A stretch of 64,000 nt of DNA from CAYUMU01 sp964445985 (lineage in GTDB: Bacteria > Planctomycetota > Planctomycetia > Pirellulales > S012-138). Below the pieces are notes generated by a model, which saw only the letters and a program-made list of their open reading frames with translations, was not told where the DNA came from and searched no databases. Both the position numbers and the translations under genes were made by a program. Numbering within the stretch: position 1 is the first letter of the stretch; each line of letters begins with the position of its first letter. The stretch is taken from the NCBI GenBank assembly GCA_964445985.1, contig CAYUMU010000001.1:1-64000 (forward strand), written 5' to 3'. Positions 35,965 to 45,228 of the stretch are shown here, piece by piece.

Positions 35965-37926
35965 TTAAGCTCCGTTCTTGCCCACCCAGGCGGTTTCGGT
36001 CTGGAGTTCTACCATGTGCCGATAGCGGGTGCTTTCCGCCATTAACTCGGCATGGGTTCCCAGTTCGGCCAGGCGGCCGTCTTCGAGCACCGCAATCCGG
36101 TCGGCCAGGCTGATGGTGCTCATGCGATGGGCGATCACGAAGCAGGTGCGGCCTTGCATCAGGGTTTGCAGGCTGTCTTGAATCAACTGCTCACTCTGGC
36201 TATCGAGATTGCTGGTTGCTTCGTCCAATATCAAGATCCGTGGATTCGCCAAGAGCGCGCGGGCAATCGCCAACCGCTGCCGCTGCCCGCCCGAAAGCCG
36301 CACGCCGCGCTCGCCAATCAACGTGTCGTATCCGCGTTCCAGGGCAACAATGAACTCGTGGGCGTGTGCTGCCCGCGCGGCTTGCTCCACCTCGTCCTGA
36401 GATGCGTTGCGGGCCGCGTAGCTAATGTTCTCGGCGATCGTGCCGTCGAACAAGAACACATCCTGCTCCACAATGCCCAGCAGGGTGCGGAAGCTTTCCA
36501 CTTCGATATCGCGCAGGTCGCGGCCGTCGAGCCGCACGCTGCCTGAGGTGGGGTCGTAGAAGCGGGCCACCAGATTGCACAGCGTGGTCTTGCCGGCGCC
36601 GCTGCGACCCACCAGGGCCAGCGTTTCGCCAGGGGCCACATCCAGGTCGATCCCATGCAAAATACCTCGCTCGCTGCCGGGGTAGCTGAATGAAACCCCC
36701 TCGAACGTGATTCGCCCGGCGACGTCTTGCCCTCGTAGTGAAATGGCGTGGGGGTTGGCCGGCATTTCACTCGGTTCATCGAGCAAGTCGAGCACGCGAT
36801 CAAGCCCCGCCAGGTTGTTCTGGAAACTGGTCGCGCTGGCGGCAAGCGTGGCGAGCGGTTCCAGCAGCATGGCCAGATAGAACAGGAACATGGTCAAGTC
36901 GCCCAGCGTGAGGCCACCTTCAATGATGCGAAAGCCGCCGTAGACCAGCAGGCCGGTCGAAGCCAGCGGGATCAAGGTCTCCCACAAAATGTCGATCGCC
37001 CTGGCCCACCACCACACAAACAGTTGCTGCCGTACCATCATATTGTTGCCGCGGACGAACCGGCTGGACTCGGTTCGCTCGCCGCTGAACCCGCGCACGA
37101 CCCGCATGCCGCCGAATGCTTCGGTGGCGTGACTGTCGATCTCTTGCCGCTGAGAACGCACGTCACGGTAGAGCGGGCGGATGCGGTTGACCCAGGTGCG
37201 GTGCGTGAAGAATACGATCGGCACCAGCAACATGCCGCCCAGCATCAAGCGCCAATCCACAAACACCAATATCAGTAGGCTGCCCAGCAGTTGCACAATG
37301 GCCCGCCAGGGATTGTAAATCATGCTAAAGACAAGCTCGGACGCTCCGCCGGCGTCTTCCCGCAGCAGGCTGGCCGCTCCGCCCGACTTGAGTTGATACA
37401 CGCGATGCAGCGGCAACCGCACGGCATGCTCAAAGGCGCGCTTGCGCAGCGATACCTGAAGCCGATTCACGGCCTTGGTGGCGTACCATCGCCCCCAGAC
37501 CTGAATGCCGGTGGTGATGAACGATACCAGCACCACGGCTGCCCCCAGCCACCACATCAGGGCCACGCGACTTGTCGGCAGCCCCCAGGAAATCCATTCA
37601 GCTGGCAAAGGGCGATTGGGCAGCACGTAATCGATGGCCACCTTGATCGCCGCCGGCGGCAGCAACTTGAGCAGCGTGGCAATGGTGAGCGTGACAAGCG
37701 AAAAGATCACCAGTCCCCGCTCGTTGCCCATCTGGCGAACAAACGCCGTGAGCAACTGGCCAAACGAGCGGTTCTTGCGCCTTCGCCGGCGTTCTTCTTC
37801 CACCGCGAGCGGTTTGCTGGCGCCGTTCGCATTCGGGGTATCATCCGTTGGTGGATGCTTGCCGTTGCGAAACTGCTGGGCGACCTTAACTCGATAATCG
37901 GCGAAGCGTTGACGGCTACTGCGCAT
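35965..37926 (-). CDS. ABC exporter, fused permease-ATPase (MsbA-like)
   Basis: 653 residues. A transmembrane domain of about six helices (80-380) is followed by a nucleotide-binding domain with Walker A VGRSGAGKTTL (about 437), signature LSGGQRQRLAIARALL (about 542), Walker B ILILDEATSNLD (about 560) and the switch His in FVIAHRMS. A charged cytoplasmic N-terminus of 50 residues precedes it. Half-transporters of this type form homodimers that flip lipids, glycolipids or drugs outward. Position next to a sugar-nucleotide epimerase and a GT4 glycosyltransferase on the same strand suggests envelope glycolipid or polysaccharide export, but this is inference from context. Confidence 0.93.
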   Translation of the reverse strand: MRSSRQRFADYRVKVAQQFRNGKHPPTDDTPNANGASKPLAVEEERRRRRKNRSFGQLLTAFVRQMGNERGLVIFSLVTLTIATLLKLLPPAAIKVAIDYVLPNRPLPAEWISWGLPTSRVALMWWLGAAVVLVSFITTGIQVWGRWYATKAVNRLQVSLRKRAFEHAVRLPLHRVYQLKSGGAASLLREDAGGASELVFSMIYNPWRAIVQLLGSLLILVFVDWRLMLGGMLLVPIVFFTHRTWVNRIRPLYRDVRSQRQEIDSHATEAFGGMRVVRGFSGERTESSRFVRGNNMMVRQQLFVWWWARAIDILWETLIPLASTGLLVYGGFRIIEGGLTLGDLTMFLFYLAMLLEPLATLAASATSFQNNLAGLDRVLDLLDEPSEMPANPHAISLRGQDVAGRITFEGVSFSYPGSERGILHGIDLDVAPGETLALVGRSGAGKTTLCNLVARFYDPTSGSVRLDGRDLRDIEVESFRTLLGIVEQDVFLFDGTIAENISYAARNASQDEVEQAARAAHAHEFIVALERGYDTLIGERGVRLSGGQRQRLAIARALLANPRILILDEATSNLDSQSEQLIQDSLQTLMQGRTCFVIAHRMSTISLADRIAVLEDGRLAELGTHAELMAESTRYRHMVELQTETAWVGKNGA

Positions 37927-38134
37927 GAGTCCAGAAGTTGAACCAAAAAATCCGCGTCTCGTCGCCAGGCCCTCGGGGGAAAGAAATGGGGCGCGGCAGA
38001 GCGCGGGCTGCGTTCAACTTTATGCGCCCCGGCCTCAAAAGATAAGAGGGGGCAGCGCAAGTGCCGTGGCATTCGCCTGCTAACGGTCGCCGCCAGAACG
38101 CCTGGGGGGCGACAGACACTCACAATTGGTCGGC

Positions 38135-39085
38135 TTAAACCGCCGAGGCCGCAATCAACTCGCGGTAGTACTCCAGTGAGCGTTCCAACCCCTCGGCGAA
38201 ATCCACCTGCGGCTCATAACCGAGCACGGTTCGCGCTTGGGTAATGTCTGCCAGGCTTTCACGCACGTCGCCTGCCCGGCCCGGTTCGTGAATGGGGGAA
38301 ACCTCGACGCCTAGCAGGCGATTTAAGTGTTCCAGCAGTTGCAGTAGGCTGGTGCTCTGTCCGCAGGCCACGTTGAAGACCCGGCCGGCGGCGCCCTGGG
38401 CTTCCGCAGCCAACAGGTTGGCGTGAACCACGTTGGCCACGTAGCAGAAGTCGCGAGACTGCTGCCCATCGCCGAAAATTTTGGGGCGGCGCCCGCTCAG
38501 AATGGCCTTCATAAACAGCGGGATTACCGCGGAGTACGGCCCATCGGGGTCTTGCCGCGGTCCAAACACATTGAAGTACCGCAGGCAGACCGTCTCAAAT
38601 CCATACGTGGCCGTGAACGCCTGACAGTAATACTCAGCAGCCAACTTTGCGGCGCCGTAGGGCGAAATGGGCGCCGGCAGATCGCTTTCGCGTTTGGAAC
38701 TGGTCGGCTGATCGCCATAAGCAGCGCTCGAAGCCGCATACACCAATCGCTGAGCGCCGGCCCTGCGGGCAGCATCGAGCAGATTCAAGGTGCCCGTGGC
38801 GCAGGCGGCGTGCGTATCCAAGGGCCGGTCGACACTGGCCGGGACCGAAGCCAACGCCGCTTCGTGAAACACCAGTTCCACGTCGCGCACGGCCTGCCCC
38901 ACCGCCTCCACGTCGGTTAGGTCGCCGTCCACCAGTTCCAGACGAGGGCTGGAAAGATCGAGATTCTCGCGCTGGCCGGTCGAAAAGTTATCCAAAACCC
39001 GCACGAAGTCGCCGCGGGCCAACAGGGCATCGACCAGATGGCTGCCAATAAAGCCCGCTCCGCCGGTAACCAACACGTTCCGCAT
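38135..39085 (-). CDS. NAD-dependent sugar-nucleotide epimerase (UDP-glucose 4-epimerase-like)
   Basis: This 316-residue extended SDR starts directly with the cofactor loop NVLVTGGAGFIGSHLVDALL. The catalytic motif is SPYGAAKLAAEYY (Tyr and Lys of YxxxK, about residue 148), preceded by the serine strand LVYAASSAAYGD. LRYFNVFGPRQDPDGPY is typical of UDP-sugar 4-epimerases. It would interconvert UDP-hexoses or UDP-uronic acids for surface polysaccharide. The ATG at 39085 is the correct start; the longer frame to 39214 would place extra residues before the Rossmann strand. It lies 266 bp downstream of the GT4 gene on the same strand. Confidence 0.92.
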   Translation of the reverse strand: MRNVLVTGGAGFIGSHLVDALLARGDFVRVLDNFSTGQRENLDLSSPRLELVDGDLTDVEAVGQAVRDVELVFHEAALASVPASVDRPLDTHAACATGTLNLLDAARRAGAQRLVYAASSAAYGDQPTSSKRESDLPAPISPYGAAKLAAEYYCQAFTATYGFETVCLRYFNVFGPRQDPDGPYSAVIPLFMKAILSGRRPKIFGDGQQSRDFCYVANVVHANLLAAEAQGAAGRVFNVACGQSTSLLQLLEHLNRLLGVEVSPIHEPGRAGDVRESLADITQARTVLGYEPQVDFAEGLERSLEYYRELIAASAV

Positions 39086-39351
39086 AATTTGGAAGCTCTC
39101 TGCAATTGAACTCGCGCGGCGATCCAGCCAACCCAAAACGTCCCACATGCCAGGCGGCCGGATGCCTGCAACGACACCGCTGCTGTCATGCGGCGCAGGT
39201 GGAACTACAGCCAATCGTAGCTTTATTGTCGGACATGCGTCAGTCGGTGTTAAGTTCGACGCCCAATCGACACCCCCGAGGGGCAGGCACTCGTGAACGC
39301 AAAGCCCAGCCCTTTAAGTAGTTGAGACCGTCGGCCGTGCTAACCCGCGGT

Positions 39352-40497
39352 TCATTTATCCCCCGTTCCCTGCACCAAACGCTGGTACGCGCTGGCCAGC
39401 CCCGCTGCGGCTCGTTCTAGGGCAAAGGCTTTCACGGCCCTGGCCCTGGCGTTTTGCGAAAGTTGCTGCCGGGTCGATGCATTGGCCAGCAGGCGACGCA
39501 ACGCCTCCGCCAAATGGCTGGCATCGTGCGGCCGAACCAGCACCGCGGCTTCCGATTCCGGCGGAAAGATCTCCGGCGTGCCACCCACATTGGTCGCCAC
39601 AATCGCGCAGCCAGCCGCCGCGCCTTCCAGCAGCACTCGGCCCAACGGTTCTTGCCGCGCCGGATGCACCAGCACCGTGAACTCCGGCAGCAACTTCGCC
39701 ACGTCGCTACGGTTTCCCAAGAAATGCCCTCGCCCTCGCAAGGGGCCCGAGTCAAAGGCCGCCTGGAGTGCCGCTAGGTGAGCTTGCGATTCGGCCTTTT
39801 GCGAAGGGCACTCCCCTACAAACAGGTAATGCAATTGGGGAAACTCGTCGGCCAGTTCCTTGGCCGCGGCGACCAAGGTATCGTGCCCTTTACGCAGCAC
39901 CAATTGGCCCACCGTGCCCACCAGTTGAACCTGCTCGGGCAGTTGCAATTCGCGATGCAGCCAGAGCGTGGGGCGGCGCGGGCGAAACTCACTCAGATCC
40001 ACCCCGTTGTGCAGCACCTCGCACCGCCCGGCCTCCAGCCCCTGCTGAATGTGAAAGTTGCGCGAGGCGGCCGACACGGCCAGCAGTCGATCTAAACCGT
40101 TCAAATCGGTCACCGCCTGCCGGCTCAACTTGACGATATCTCGCAGGTGCCCCAGGTTTGTTCTTCGCAGTTCCTTGAGCACCGGCCCAGCCAGTCGACT
40201 CATCGCCAGGCTGTTGGCATGCACAATTTCACTGGGATGACGCGCCAGCCATCGGGCCAATTCTTCCCTCAATTGCGGAAGTTCTCCCCGACGCGGCTGC
40301 GCCGGCTCTCGGCATTCAAACGGATGCAGCGGAACTTCCAGTCGGGCCAATTCTTCGGCCAGCGGCCCCGCCGCTGGCCCCATGGCTTCGGGCTCCCAAC
40401 CCTCGGCCCTCAGCCGCGGTAGCATGGCCAGCAGCGACCGTTCCCCGCCCAGCAGCGAAGGAAACTCGAACAGCCATAACACGCGTTGAATCGGCAT
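39352..40497 (-). CDS. glycosyltransferase family 4
   Basis: This 381-residue GT-B protein begins PIQRVLWLFEFPSLLGGERS, where GGERS is the acceptor-side glycine loop. The donor domain has LVGTVGQLVLRKGHDTLVAA (about 215) and the GT4 EX7E pattern HPARQEPLGRVLLEGAAAG, followed by IVATNVGGTPEIF. It should transfer a sugar from a nucleotide donor to a lipid- or polysaccharide-linked acceptor at the cytoplasmic membrane face. The ATG at 40497 is chosen because family sequence starts there; the upstream open frame (to 40863) reads as an out-of-frame shadow of the propeller gene. Its neighbours are the epimerase and an ABC exporter. Confidence 0.92.
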   Translation of the reverse strand: MPIQRVLWLFEFPSLLGGERSLLAMLPRLRAEGWEPEAMGPAAGPLAEELARLEVPLHPFECREPAQPRRGELPQLREELARWLARHPSEIVHANSLAMSRLAGPVLKELRRTNLGHLRDIVKLSRQAVTDLNGLDRLLAVSAASRNFHIQQGLEAGRCEVLHNGVDLSEFRPRRPTLWLHRELQLPEQVQLVGTVGQLVLRKGHDTLVAAAKELADEFPQLHYLFVGECPSQKAESQAHLAALQAAFDSGPLRGRGHFLGNRSDVAKLLPEFTVLVHPARQEPLGRVLLEGAAAGCAIVATNVGGTPEIFPPESEAAVLVRPHDASHLAEALRRLLANASTRQQLSQNARARAVKAFALERAAAGLASAYQRLVQGTGDK

Positions 40498-40588
40498 ACA
40501 CTTCGCATCAGAGAGTTCAATCGGAGCAGAAAGATCCGCTAAGCTCCCAAAACTGGGCAAGAAATCGAGACGATCATCAAACGGGCGT

Positions 40589-41893
40589 TCAAGGAAGATT
40601 GGCTGAGGTCGTTCGGTCTTCGATATCGAAGCACAAGATGGCGTTGTGTTCGCGGAGATAGAGTTTGCCATCGAGGACCACCGGGTGCGCCCAACTGGGC
40701 CGTTCGCCGCCGTGCGGCACTTGGAAGGAGCCGACCTCCTCGTAGCCCGCGGGCACCGCCTTGGCCAGCACCATGGTGCCGTCAGCGAAATGCAGGTAAA
40801 GGCAACCATCGCCGGCGGCGACCGCGATGGAGCCGCGACCCGAGCCGCGGCTTTTCCAAACAATTTCGCCTGTCATCAGATCGGCGCAGAAGGGGATGCT
40901 GGCATCGTCGGAATCGCCGAACACATGGTCGCCCACCAGCACCACGCCGCCATGCTTGTTGGCCAACGGCGGCTTGAGGGGATAGATCTCCGTTACCGTT
41001 ATGCCTCCCATGCCATCGGCCGCTTGCCGGAGCAGTGCCCCGCCGCGGCGATACCCGGCCGTGAAGAAAATCAGGTCATCGCGCACGATCGGCGTGGCGG
41101 CCACGGCCGTGGTGCGGTCGAACGGGTACGACCAGAGCAGCTTGCCGTCGTTCGCGCGAATGCCGAGCGTGGCGCTGCCGGTGGTTTGCACATAGACGCG
41201 CGCGTCGCCGATGGTCGAAATCGCAATGGAGCCATGGGCCGCGCCGCGATCGCCCGGATAGACCGTGGTCCACTCGGTCTCGCCAGTCCGCTTATCGAGC
41301 GCCACCACGGTGGATTGCTCGCCGCCGGGCGTGCAAATCAGGTGATCGCCGTCGATAAGCACCGATTCGCTATAGCCCCAGCTATCGGCCTTTTTTCCGC
41401 CGAAATCGCTCTTGAGATTCTTACGCCAAACGATGGCGCCGGTTGCCGTTTCACAACAAACGAGCTCGCCATCGGCCGTCATGGCATAGACCAGGGCGCC
41501 ATCGGCGGTGGGCGTGCTGCGAGAACTTTGCCATGTGGGTGAACCACTTTTCCAAGGCGGCCCCAGCCGCGTGGCCCCCAGCCGCTTGCCATCTTGGCGA
41601 TCGTGGCAAAGCAAGTATTCGTCTTCGTCGTCCACGCTCGCGATGCCGTCGCCTAGCAGGTAGATCCGCTGGTCCTGAATGGCCAGGCTGGTATAGCCGC
41701 GGCCCGTTCCTTCGCATTCCCACACAAGTCGCGGGCCATCTTCCGGCCATTGCTGCAACAGATTGGCTTCTTTGGAAACGGCGGTGCGATCGGAGCCGCG
41801 AAAAGTGGGCCAATCGCCGGCCTTGGCGCCCGCGTGCTGAATCACGCCCACCATCAACAACGCAAGTAAGGTCCATCGTGCGCAAAGTTTCAT
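40589..41893 (-). CDS. secreted PQQ-like beta-propeller protein
   Basis: 434 residues. The signal peptide is WTLLALLMVGVIQHAGA, followed by DWPTFRGSDRTAVS, the usual opening of planctomycete outer-membrane-biogenesis-like PQQ propellers. Repeats with the tryptophan docking pattern are seen (TGAIVWRKNLK, RTGETEWTTVYPGD, NDGKLLWSYPFD, MTGEIVWKSRGSGRG, about every 50 residues). No PQQ-dependent catalytic residues are evident, so this is more likely a structural or binding protein than a dehydrogenase. The start at 41893 is set by the signal peptide. The DUF1080 gene lies 89 bp upstream on the same strand, and the two are often linked in this phylum. Confidence 0.88.
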   Translation of the reverse strand: MKLCARWTLLALLMVGVIQHAGAKAGDWPTFRGSDRTAVSKEANLLQQWPEDGPRLVWECEGTGRGYTSLAIQDQRIYLLGDGIASVDDEDEYLLCHDRQDGKRLGATRLGPPWKSGSPTWQSSRSTPTADGALVYAMTADGELVCCETATGAIVWRKNLKSDFGGKKADSWGYSESVLIDGDHLICTPGGEQSTVVALDKRTGETEWTTVYPGDRGAAHGSIAISTIGDARVYVQTTGSATLGIRANDGKLLWSYPFDRTTAVAATPIVRDDLIFFTAGYRRGGALLRQAADGMGGITVTEIYPLKPPLANKHGGVVLVGDHVFGDSDDASIPFCADLMTGEIVWKSRGSGRGSIAVAAGDGCLYLHFADGTMVLAKAVPAGYEEVGSFQVPHGGERPSWAHPVVLDGKLYLREHNAILCFDIEDRTTSANLP

Positions 41894-41982
41894 GGCTACA
41901 TACTCCGGCGATGATTGAAACGCGCCGCCAACTCGCCCTTCACGGCCATCATGACTCAATTCAACTGACGACCGGCATGACC

Positions 41983-42846
41983 CTACGGCAAACGATCGGG
42001 CAGCGGCCGCAACTGGAGCTTGCGGACGAACATCTCCGCCCCCTCGGTTTGCAGCAGAATCTTGCCCTGGTTGGGCAATGCCTTGGTGGCCCGATTGACA
42101 ATCACCCCGTTTACTCGATAGGTCAGCGTGTCTCCCTGGACGAAGCACTCCAGCGTGGTCCATTCTTGGCCAGGGCTTTCCACGTCTTGCGATCCTCGAA
42201 ATCCGAGCACGTCTTTCCAGTCCGGGTCGCGGCCGAACCAATTGATGCGGCCGCGGGTGAAGCGGGTTTTCTCTCCGCCGGCTTTCCAAACGGCTTCACC
42301 ATCGCGGTCGCGCACAATCTCGCAAGTGACGCCCGCGGGGATTTGCTCACCCTTCGCGTCTTTGCCCGAAAGCACCAGAATATCGCCCACGCCCCCTTCG
42401 ATGATCTGGCACTCGATCGATGTCATCCAAGGCCCTGGCTTGCCGGCCGAGCCGCCGTAGTTGCCGTCGGGACCCTGGCAGTGCAGCAGCAGGCCGCCGT
42501 CGCGGGAGCGATCCTTGCGGCCGCGCCAGGTTTCCTTCCCCCAGCGGTACTCCATCACCAGGTGGTAATCGCGATACTCGTTGCGGGTAATCAATCCGCC
42601 AAAGCCGTCGCCCGAGATGCGCAGCGCGCCATCGGGCTGCATGGCAAACACGCCGCGTGGGTCGTCATGCCCATCGTCGGTGAGCCACGTGTACCAATCC
42701 TTCAGGTCTTTGGTTGCGAGCAGGTCGATCGTTTGCTGGGGAGCGATCGCCTCCTGCTTGCCGGGCGATGGCTCATCGGCCGAAAGCGAGGCGGCGCCAA
42801 CGAGCAAGCACATGGCGATGGCAAAGCGGGCATACAGGCGAGGCAT
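41983..42846 (-). CDS. DUF1080 (3-keto-disaccharide hydrolase-like) secreted protein
   Basis: 287 residues with a signal peptide (FAIAMCLLVGAASLSA). The DUF1080 jelly-roll domain is shown by DLKDWYTWL, DGGLLLHCQGPDGNYGG, MTSIECQIIEGGVGDILVL and EWTTLECFVQGDTLTYRVNG. Members bind or cleave glycans; some have been linked to hydrolysis of 3-keto-glycosides formed by MocA-type oxidoreductases. A MocA-type protein is present in this window, though 17 kb away. It is probably the promoter-proximal gene of a pair with the PQQ propeller. The ATG at 42846 is the only start that gives the signal peptide. Confidence 0.88.
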   Translation of the reverse strand: MPRLYARFAIAMCLLVGAASLSADEPSPGKQEAIAPQQTIDLLATKDLKDWYTWLTDDGHDDPRGVFAMQPDGALRISGDGFGGLITRNEYRDYHLVMEYRWGKETWRGRKDRSRDGGLLLHCQGPDGNYGGSAGKPGPWMTSIECQIIEGGVGDILVLSGKDAKGEQIPAGVTCEIVRDRDGEAVWKAGGEKTRFTRGRINWFGRDPDWKDVLGFRGSQDVESPGQEWTTLECFVQGDTLTYRVNGVIVNRATKALPNQGKILLQTEGAEMFVRKLQLRPLPDRLP

Positions 42847-43159
42847 GGCTGCGATTTCCTTGCTACAAAATCAACGAACCACCGCAATCGGGGCTCGACA
42901 TGATCGACATTCTAACGAATATTTGATCGTTTCTCCATCGCCGACTAACGATAAATTTGGCGGTGATGGTGAACTGGGCGCGGGCAAGTAGCCCAAGCCC
43001 AGGCAGTGACAAACGCCCCCTTATTGTGATATTATGACGAATGTTGGATTGTGCGGCATACCTTGCCGAGCGCTTCGACTTTGTCCCGATCTTTTGAAAA
43101 ACCTCTCTCGCGATCCGACCTCCCCTTGCAGGGTGAAAACACCATTCGTCGAGTTCCCT

Positions 43160-43498
43160 ATGGAAGACGTGCTAGAATCCGACCGCTGCGCTCAGCTTCT
43201 CAAGGCCATTGCCGATCCGGACAGGCTTAGAATTGTCCAGTGCTTGCGGGCTGGACCGCACACGGTGGGTGAGGTCGTGAATGTTTTCCCCGTTCACTTT
43301 TTGCCTGGGCGCGCAGAAGCAACGTCGTACAGGGGGCAAATTATTCCGATTGCCGTGATGCACAACACGTACATCGGCTACTTTGAGAACCAACACGGTG
43401 AGCAGTGGAAATTCACTTGCAACCAGGCAACCGGCGAAGCCGTACTGAGGGGGCGGCGATATTGGCTGGAATACGCGGTGGCCGGTGGTCGACGGTAA
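43160..43498 (+). pseudogene. ArsR-like regulator remnant joined to an unrelated C-terminus
   Basis: The N-terminal half reads EDVLESDRCAQLLKAIADP, then DRLRIVQCLRAGPHTVGEV, as in ArsR-type winged-helix repressors. The recognition helix region that should follow is missing, and the sequence passes through VVNVFPVHFLPGRAEATSYRG into an unrelated segment (YFENQHGEQWKFTCNQATGEA) like the end of a different small planctomycete protein. The result is 112 codons from the ATG at 43160; the frame is open back to 43034. No Shine-Dalgarno is seen at either start. A DNA-binding role is unlikely without the recognition helix. It may be a deletion fusion or a decayed gene. Confidence 0.5.
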
Positions 43499-43538
43499 GG
43501 CCGATGGGCTGAATCTCAGTCGCGAGGAGAAACTCCGG

Positions 43539-43814
43539 CTAGAGGCGTGCCTTTTCGCCGTGAGGTCCAGGTGAGTTATTGACTGGGCCTGGCAACGTAG
43601 CGCCAGCCACCCATCGAATCACTTCCATTGCTTCATCGTACTGGGTGGGCAACTCGTTCTCTTGGGTGGGAGCGATCGCGTCCTCGACAAGGGGATCGCT
43701 GAGATCGAATCCGACGTGGCGAATCAGACGCACGCAGGCTTCGCTTTCGCGCGTGGGCTGTTTCAATCGCTCATTGACTGTCGCGGGATGCTTTGGCCGC
43801 TTGCCCAGCATCAT
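43539..43814 (-). CDS. hypothetical protein, possible last gene of the rnk operon
   Basis: 91 codons with no family that I recognise. The middle part (EACVRLIRHVGFDLSDPLVE, then NELPTQYDEAMEVIRWV) looks like real amphipathic protein sequence. It overlaps the end of the PAS gene by 44 bp and would be the fourth gene of the rnk-BON-PAS unit. No good Shine-Dalgarno is visible. It may equally be a chance frame. Confidence 0.3.
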   Translation of the reverse strand: MMLGKRPKHPATVNERLKQPTRESEACVRLIRHVGFDLSDPLVEDAIAPTQENELPTQYDEAMEVIRWVAGATLPGPVNNSPGPHGEKARL

Positions 43815-44196
43815 TGATGGATTTGCGCGCGGTTGCCACCGCTCCCACTATCTTGCCTTCGCTACCTCGCAAGAGCGAAAACGCAAAGTCAACATAACAC
43901 TTTTCACCGGACTTCGTTTGGACCCGAGTCTTCACGACTCGCCCGCGATATTTCGTGGCGCCGCTCGCTACGGCCTTTCGGAATCCTTCCCAGTGGACCT
44001 GCCGAAGCCGCTCGGGAATGATGATGTCCAGGCTTTGTCCCAACACCTCGCCGTCGTCGTAACCGAACATCTCGGCCGCGGCGCGGTTCCAGATTGTAAT
44101 CGAGCCTTGAAGGTCGGTCGCGATGACGGCGTCGGGCACCTGATCGACGGCCAGTCGATACAAGGCGTCTGTCGAGTGCCCTTCGATTCCGCTCAT
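43771..44196 (-). CDS. single PAS-domain sensor protein
   Basis: 141 residues, nearly all one PAS domain: LYRLAVDQVPDAVIATDLQG, IWNRAAAEMFGYDDGEVLGQ, LDIIIPERLRQVHWEGF, and the C-terminal PAC-like strand KTRVQTKSGEKCYVDFAFSL. There is no output domain, so it may act by binding another protein or as a stand-alone redox or ligand sensor. The ATG at 44196 lies 4 bp after the BON gene stop, which indicates translational coupling and decides the start; the frame is open further up. It is part of the leftward unit behind the sigma-54 type promoter at 45065-45080. Confidence 0.82.
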   Translation of the reverse strand: MSGIEGHSTDALYRLAVDQVPDAVIATDLQGSITIWNRAAAEMFGYDDGEVLGQSLDIIIPERLRQVHWEGFRKAVASGATKYRGRVVKTRVQTKSGEKCYVDFAFSLLRGSEGKIVGAVATARKSINDAGQAAKASRDSQ

Positions 44197-44200
44197 TGAT

Positions 44201-44515
44201 TCACTCGCTATCGTGCTTGCTGGGGCGCCAACCAGGGACGGGCCGCGCCGCGCGGTTCGCCGGTGCATTTGTATTGTGAACAACGATCTCGTTGGCGGCA
44301 ATCGGCAGCGAGATGCGTTGCATGACCGCATGTTGGGCCAATTGTTTAACATAATACGAGCTCGCCGTCCCGCGAATCACCACGCCGCCTTCTCGAACAG
44401 CTAGCTTTACGTTGTGCAAGCGGCCGCGCAAGCACTTCGCCAAATGTGTTGCCGTTGCGTCGAGCTGGCACGACGCGGCCGGCGGTGAATGATGTGCTTG
44501 AACGATCGCCTGCAT
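44201..44515 (-). CDS. BON-domain protein
   Basis: 104 residues with a single BON-like fold: LRGRLHNVKLAVREGGVVIRG, then YYVKQLAQHAVMQRI and NEIVVHN. BON domains bind phospholipids or larger partners and occur in osmotic-shock proteins such as OsmY. There is no signal peptide, so it appears cytoplasmic. A strong Shine-Dalgarno (GGGAGGA) precedes the ATG at 44515. It follows rnk by 53 bp and precedes the PAS gene by 4 bp in the same unit. A stress role fits the neighbours. Confidence 0.78.
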   Translation of the reverse strand: MQAIVQAHHSPPAASCQLDATATHLAKCLRGRLHNVKLAVREGGVVIRGTASSYYVKQLAQHAVMQRISLPIAANEIVVHNTNAPANRAARPVPGWRPSKHDSE

Positions 44516-44568
44516 TTTGATCCTCCCTGTTCTTACGGTCGATGAAGTTCGCCTCGACGGCCCAGCTC

Positions 44569-45015
44569 CTACGTCCCGACAAGCCGATTGCCGTCCGTGG
44601 CTGCAATGTGCTCGGTGAAAAATGGAGTTCGACGTTCCGGCTGATAGACTTCCTCGATTTTCAATCGCCGCCAGCCGTCGGGCACGCGCCAGCGAATCTC
44701 GTCGCCGACGCGCTCTCCCAAAATGGCCGTACCGATGGGCGCGAGGATCGACAGCCGGCCTTCGGCAATGTCGGCCTCATTCGGGAAAACAAGAATGAAC
44801 GTCTCTAGCTCATCTGTTTCGAGATCGCGCAGCACCACTTTGGAATTCATGGTGACCACGTCCTCGGAGATTCCGTCGGGCGATACGATTTTGGCCCGCT
44901 CAAGCTCCGTACGCAACTCATCGAATTGCGACGGGCCGACGACCTTGGCGAATTCCGAGGCCAACAAAGCGTCGAGATTCCGGCGATCGGACTCGGTGAT
45001 AATGATCTGTCGCAT
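44569..45015 (-). CDS. rnk: Rnk-type GreA/GreB C-domain protein
   Basis: 148 residues, matching the Rnk (regulator of nucleoside diphosphate kinase) family. A short N-terminal coiled coil (SDRRNLDALLASEFAKVVGP) leads into the GreA/GreB-like FKBP domain (VTMNSKVVLRDLETDELETF, ILAPIGTAILGERVGDEIRW). Rnk binds RNA polymerase near the secondary channel in proteobacteria. A canonical sigma-54 promoter lies 50-65 bp upstream of the ATG at 45015, with AAAGGGCAAAGG as ribosome binding site. It is the first gene of the leftward rnk-BON-PAS unit. Confidence 0.85.
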   Translation of the reverse strand: MRQIIITESDRRNLDALLASEFAKVVGPSQFDELRTELERAKIVSPDGISEDVVTMNSKVVLRDLETDELETFILVFPNEADIAEGRLSILAPIGTAILGERVGDEIRWRVPDGWRRLKIEEVYQPERRTPFFTEHIAATDGNRLVGT

Positions 45016-45064
45016 GCCTTTGCCCTTTGCAGAGTTGGAAAACGATTAAAGCACCATGGTCCAA

Positions 45065-45080
45065 TGCAAGTCTCGGGCCA
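45065..45080 (-). promoter_or_regulatory. sigma-54 promoter for rnk-BON-PAS
   Basis: On the minus strand this reads TGGCCCGAGACTTGCA, against the sigma-54 consensus TGGCACG-N4-TTGCA, with one mismatch and the exact GG-N10-GC spacing. The expected transcript start is about 12 nt downstream, giving a leader of about 40 nt to the rnk ATG. Confidence 0.75.
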
Positions 45081-45200
45081 TATGTCCAAAGGGGCATGGC
45101 TGCATGAGAAAATCGGGCGAGCAGGAGGATTTTTTCGATGAATCTCGAACGAAGATGGGGAAAACACGCTTCATCGTGACGAGGTGACGCCCTCGCGAAA

Positions 45201-45228
45201 CTGTCAACAGGTCTTTACACCTGTCAAC
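45201..45228. promoter_or_regulatory. candidate shared enhancer (UAS) for the two sigma-54 promoters
   Basis: The direct repeats CTGTCAAC (45201-45208 and 45221-45228) overlap the inverted repeat ACAGGT-CTTTAC-ACCTGT (45207-45224). The site is about 111 bp from the rightward -24 element and 136 bp from the leftward one, the usual distance for an NtrC-type activator. An outer pair CTCGCG/CGCGAG flanks it at 45192-45197 and 45228-45233. Confidence 0.5.
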
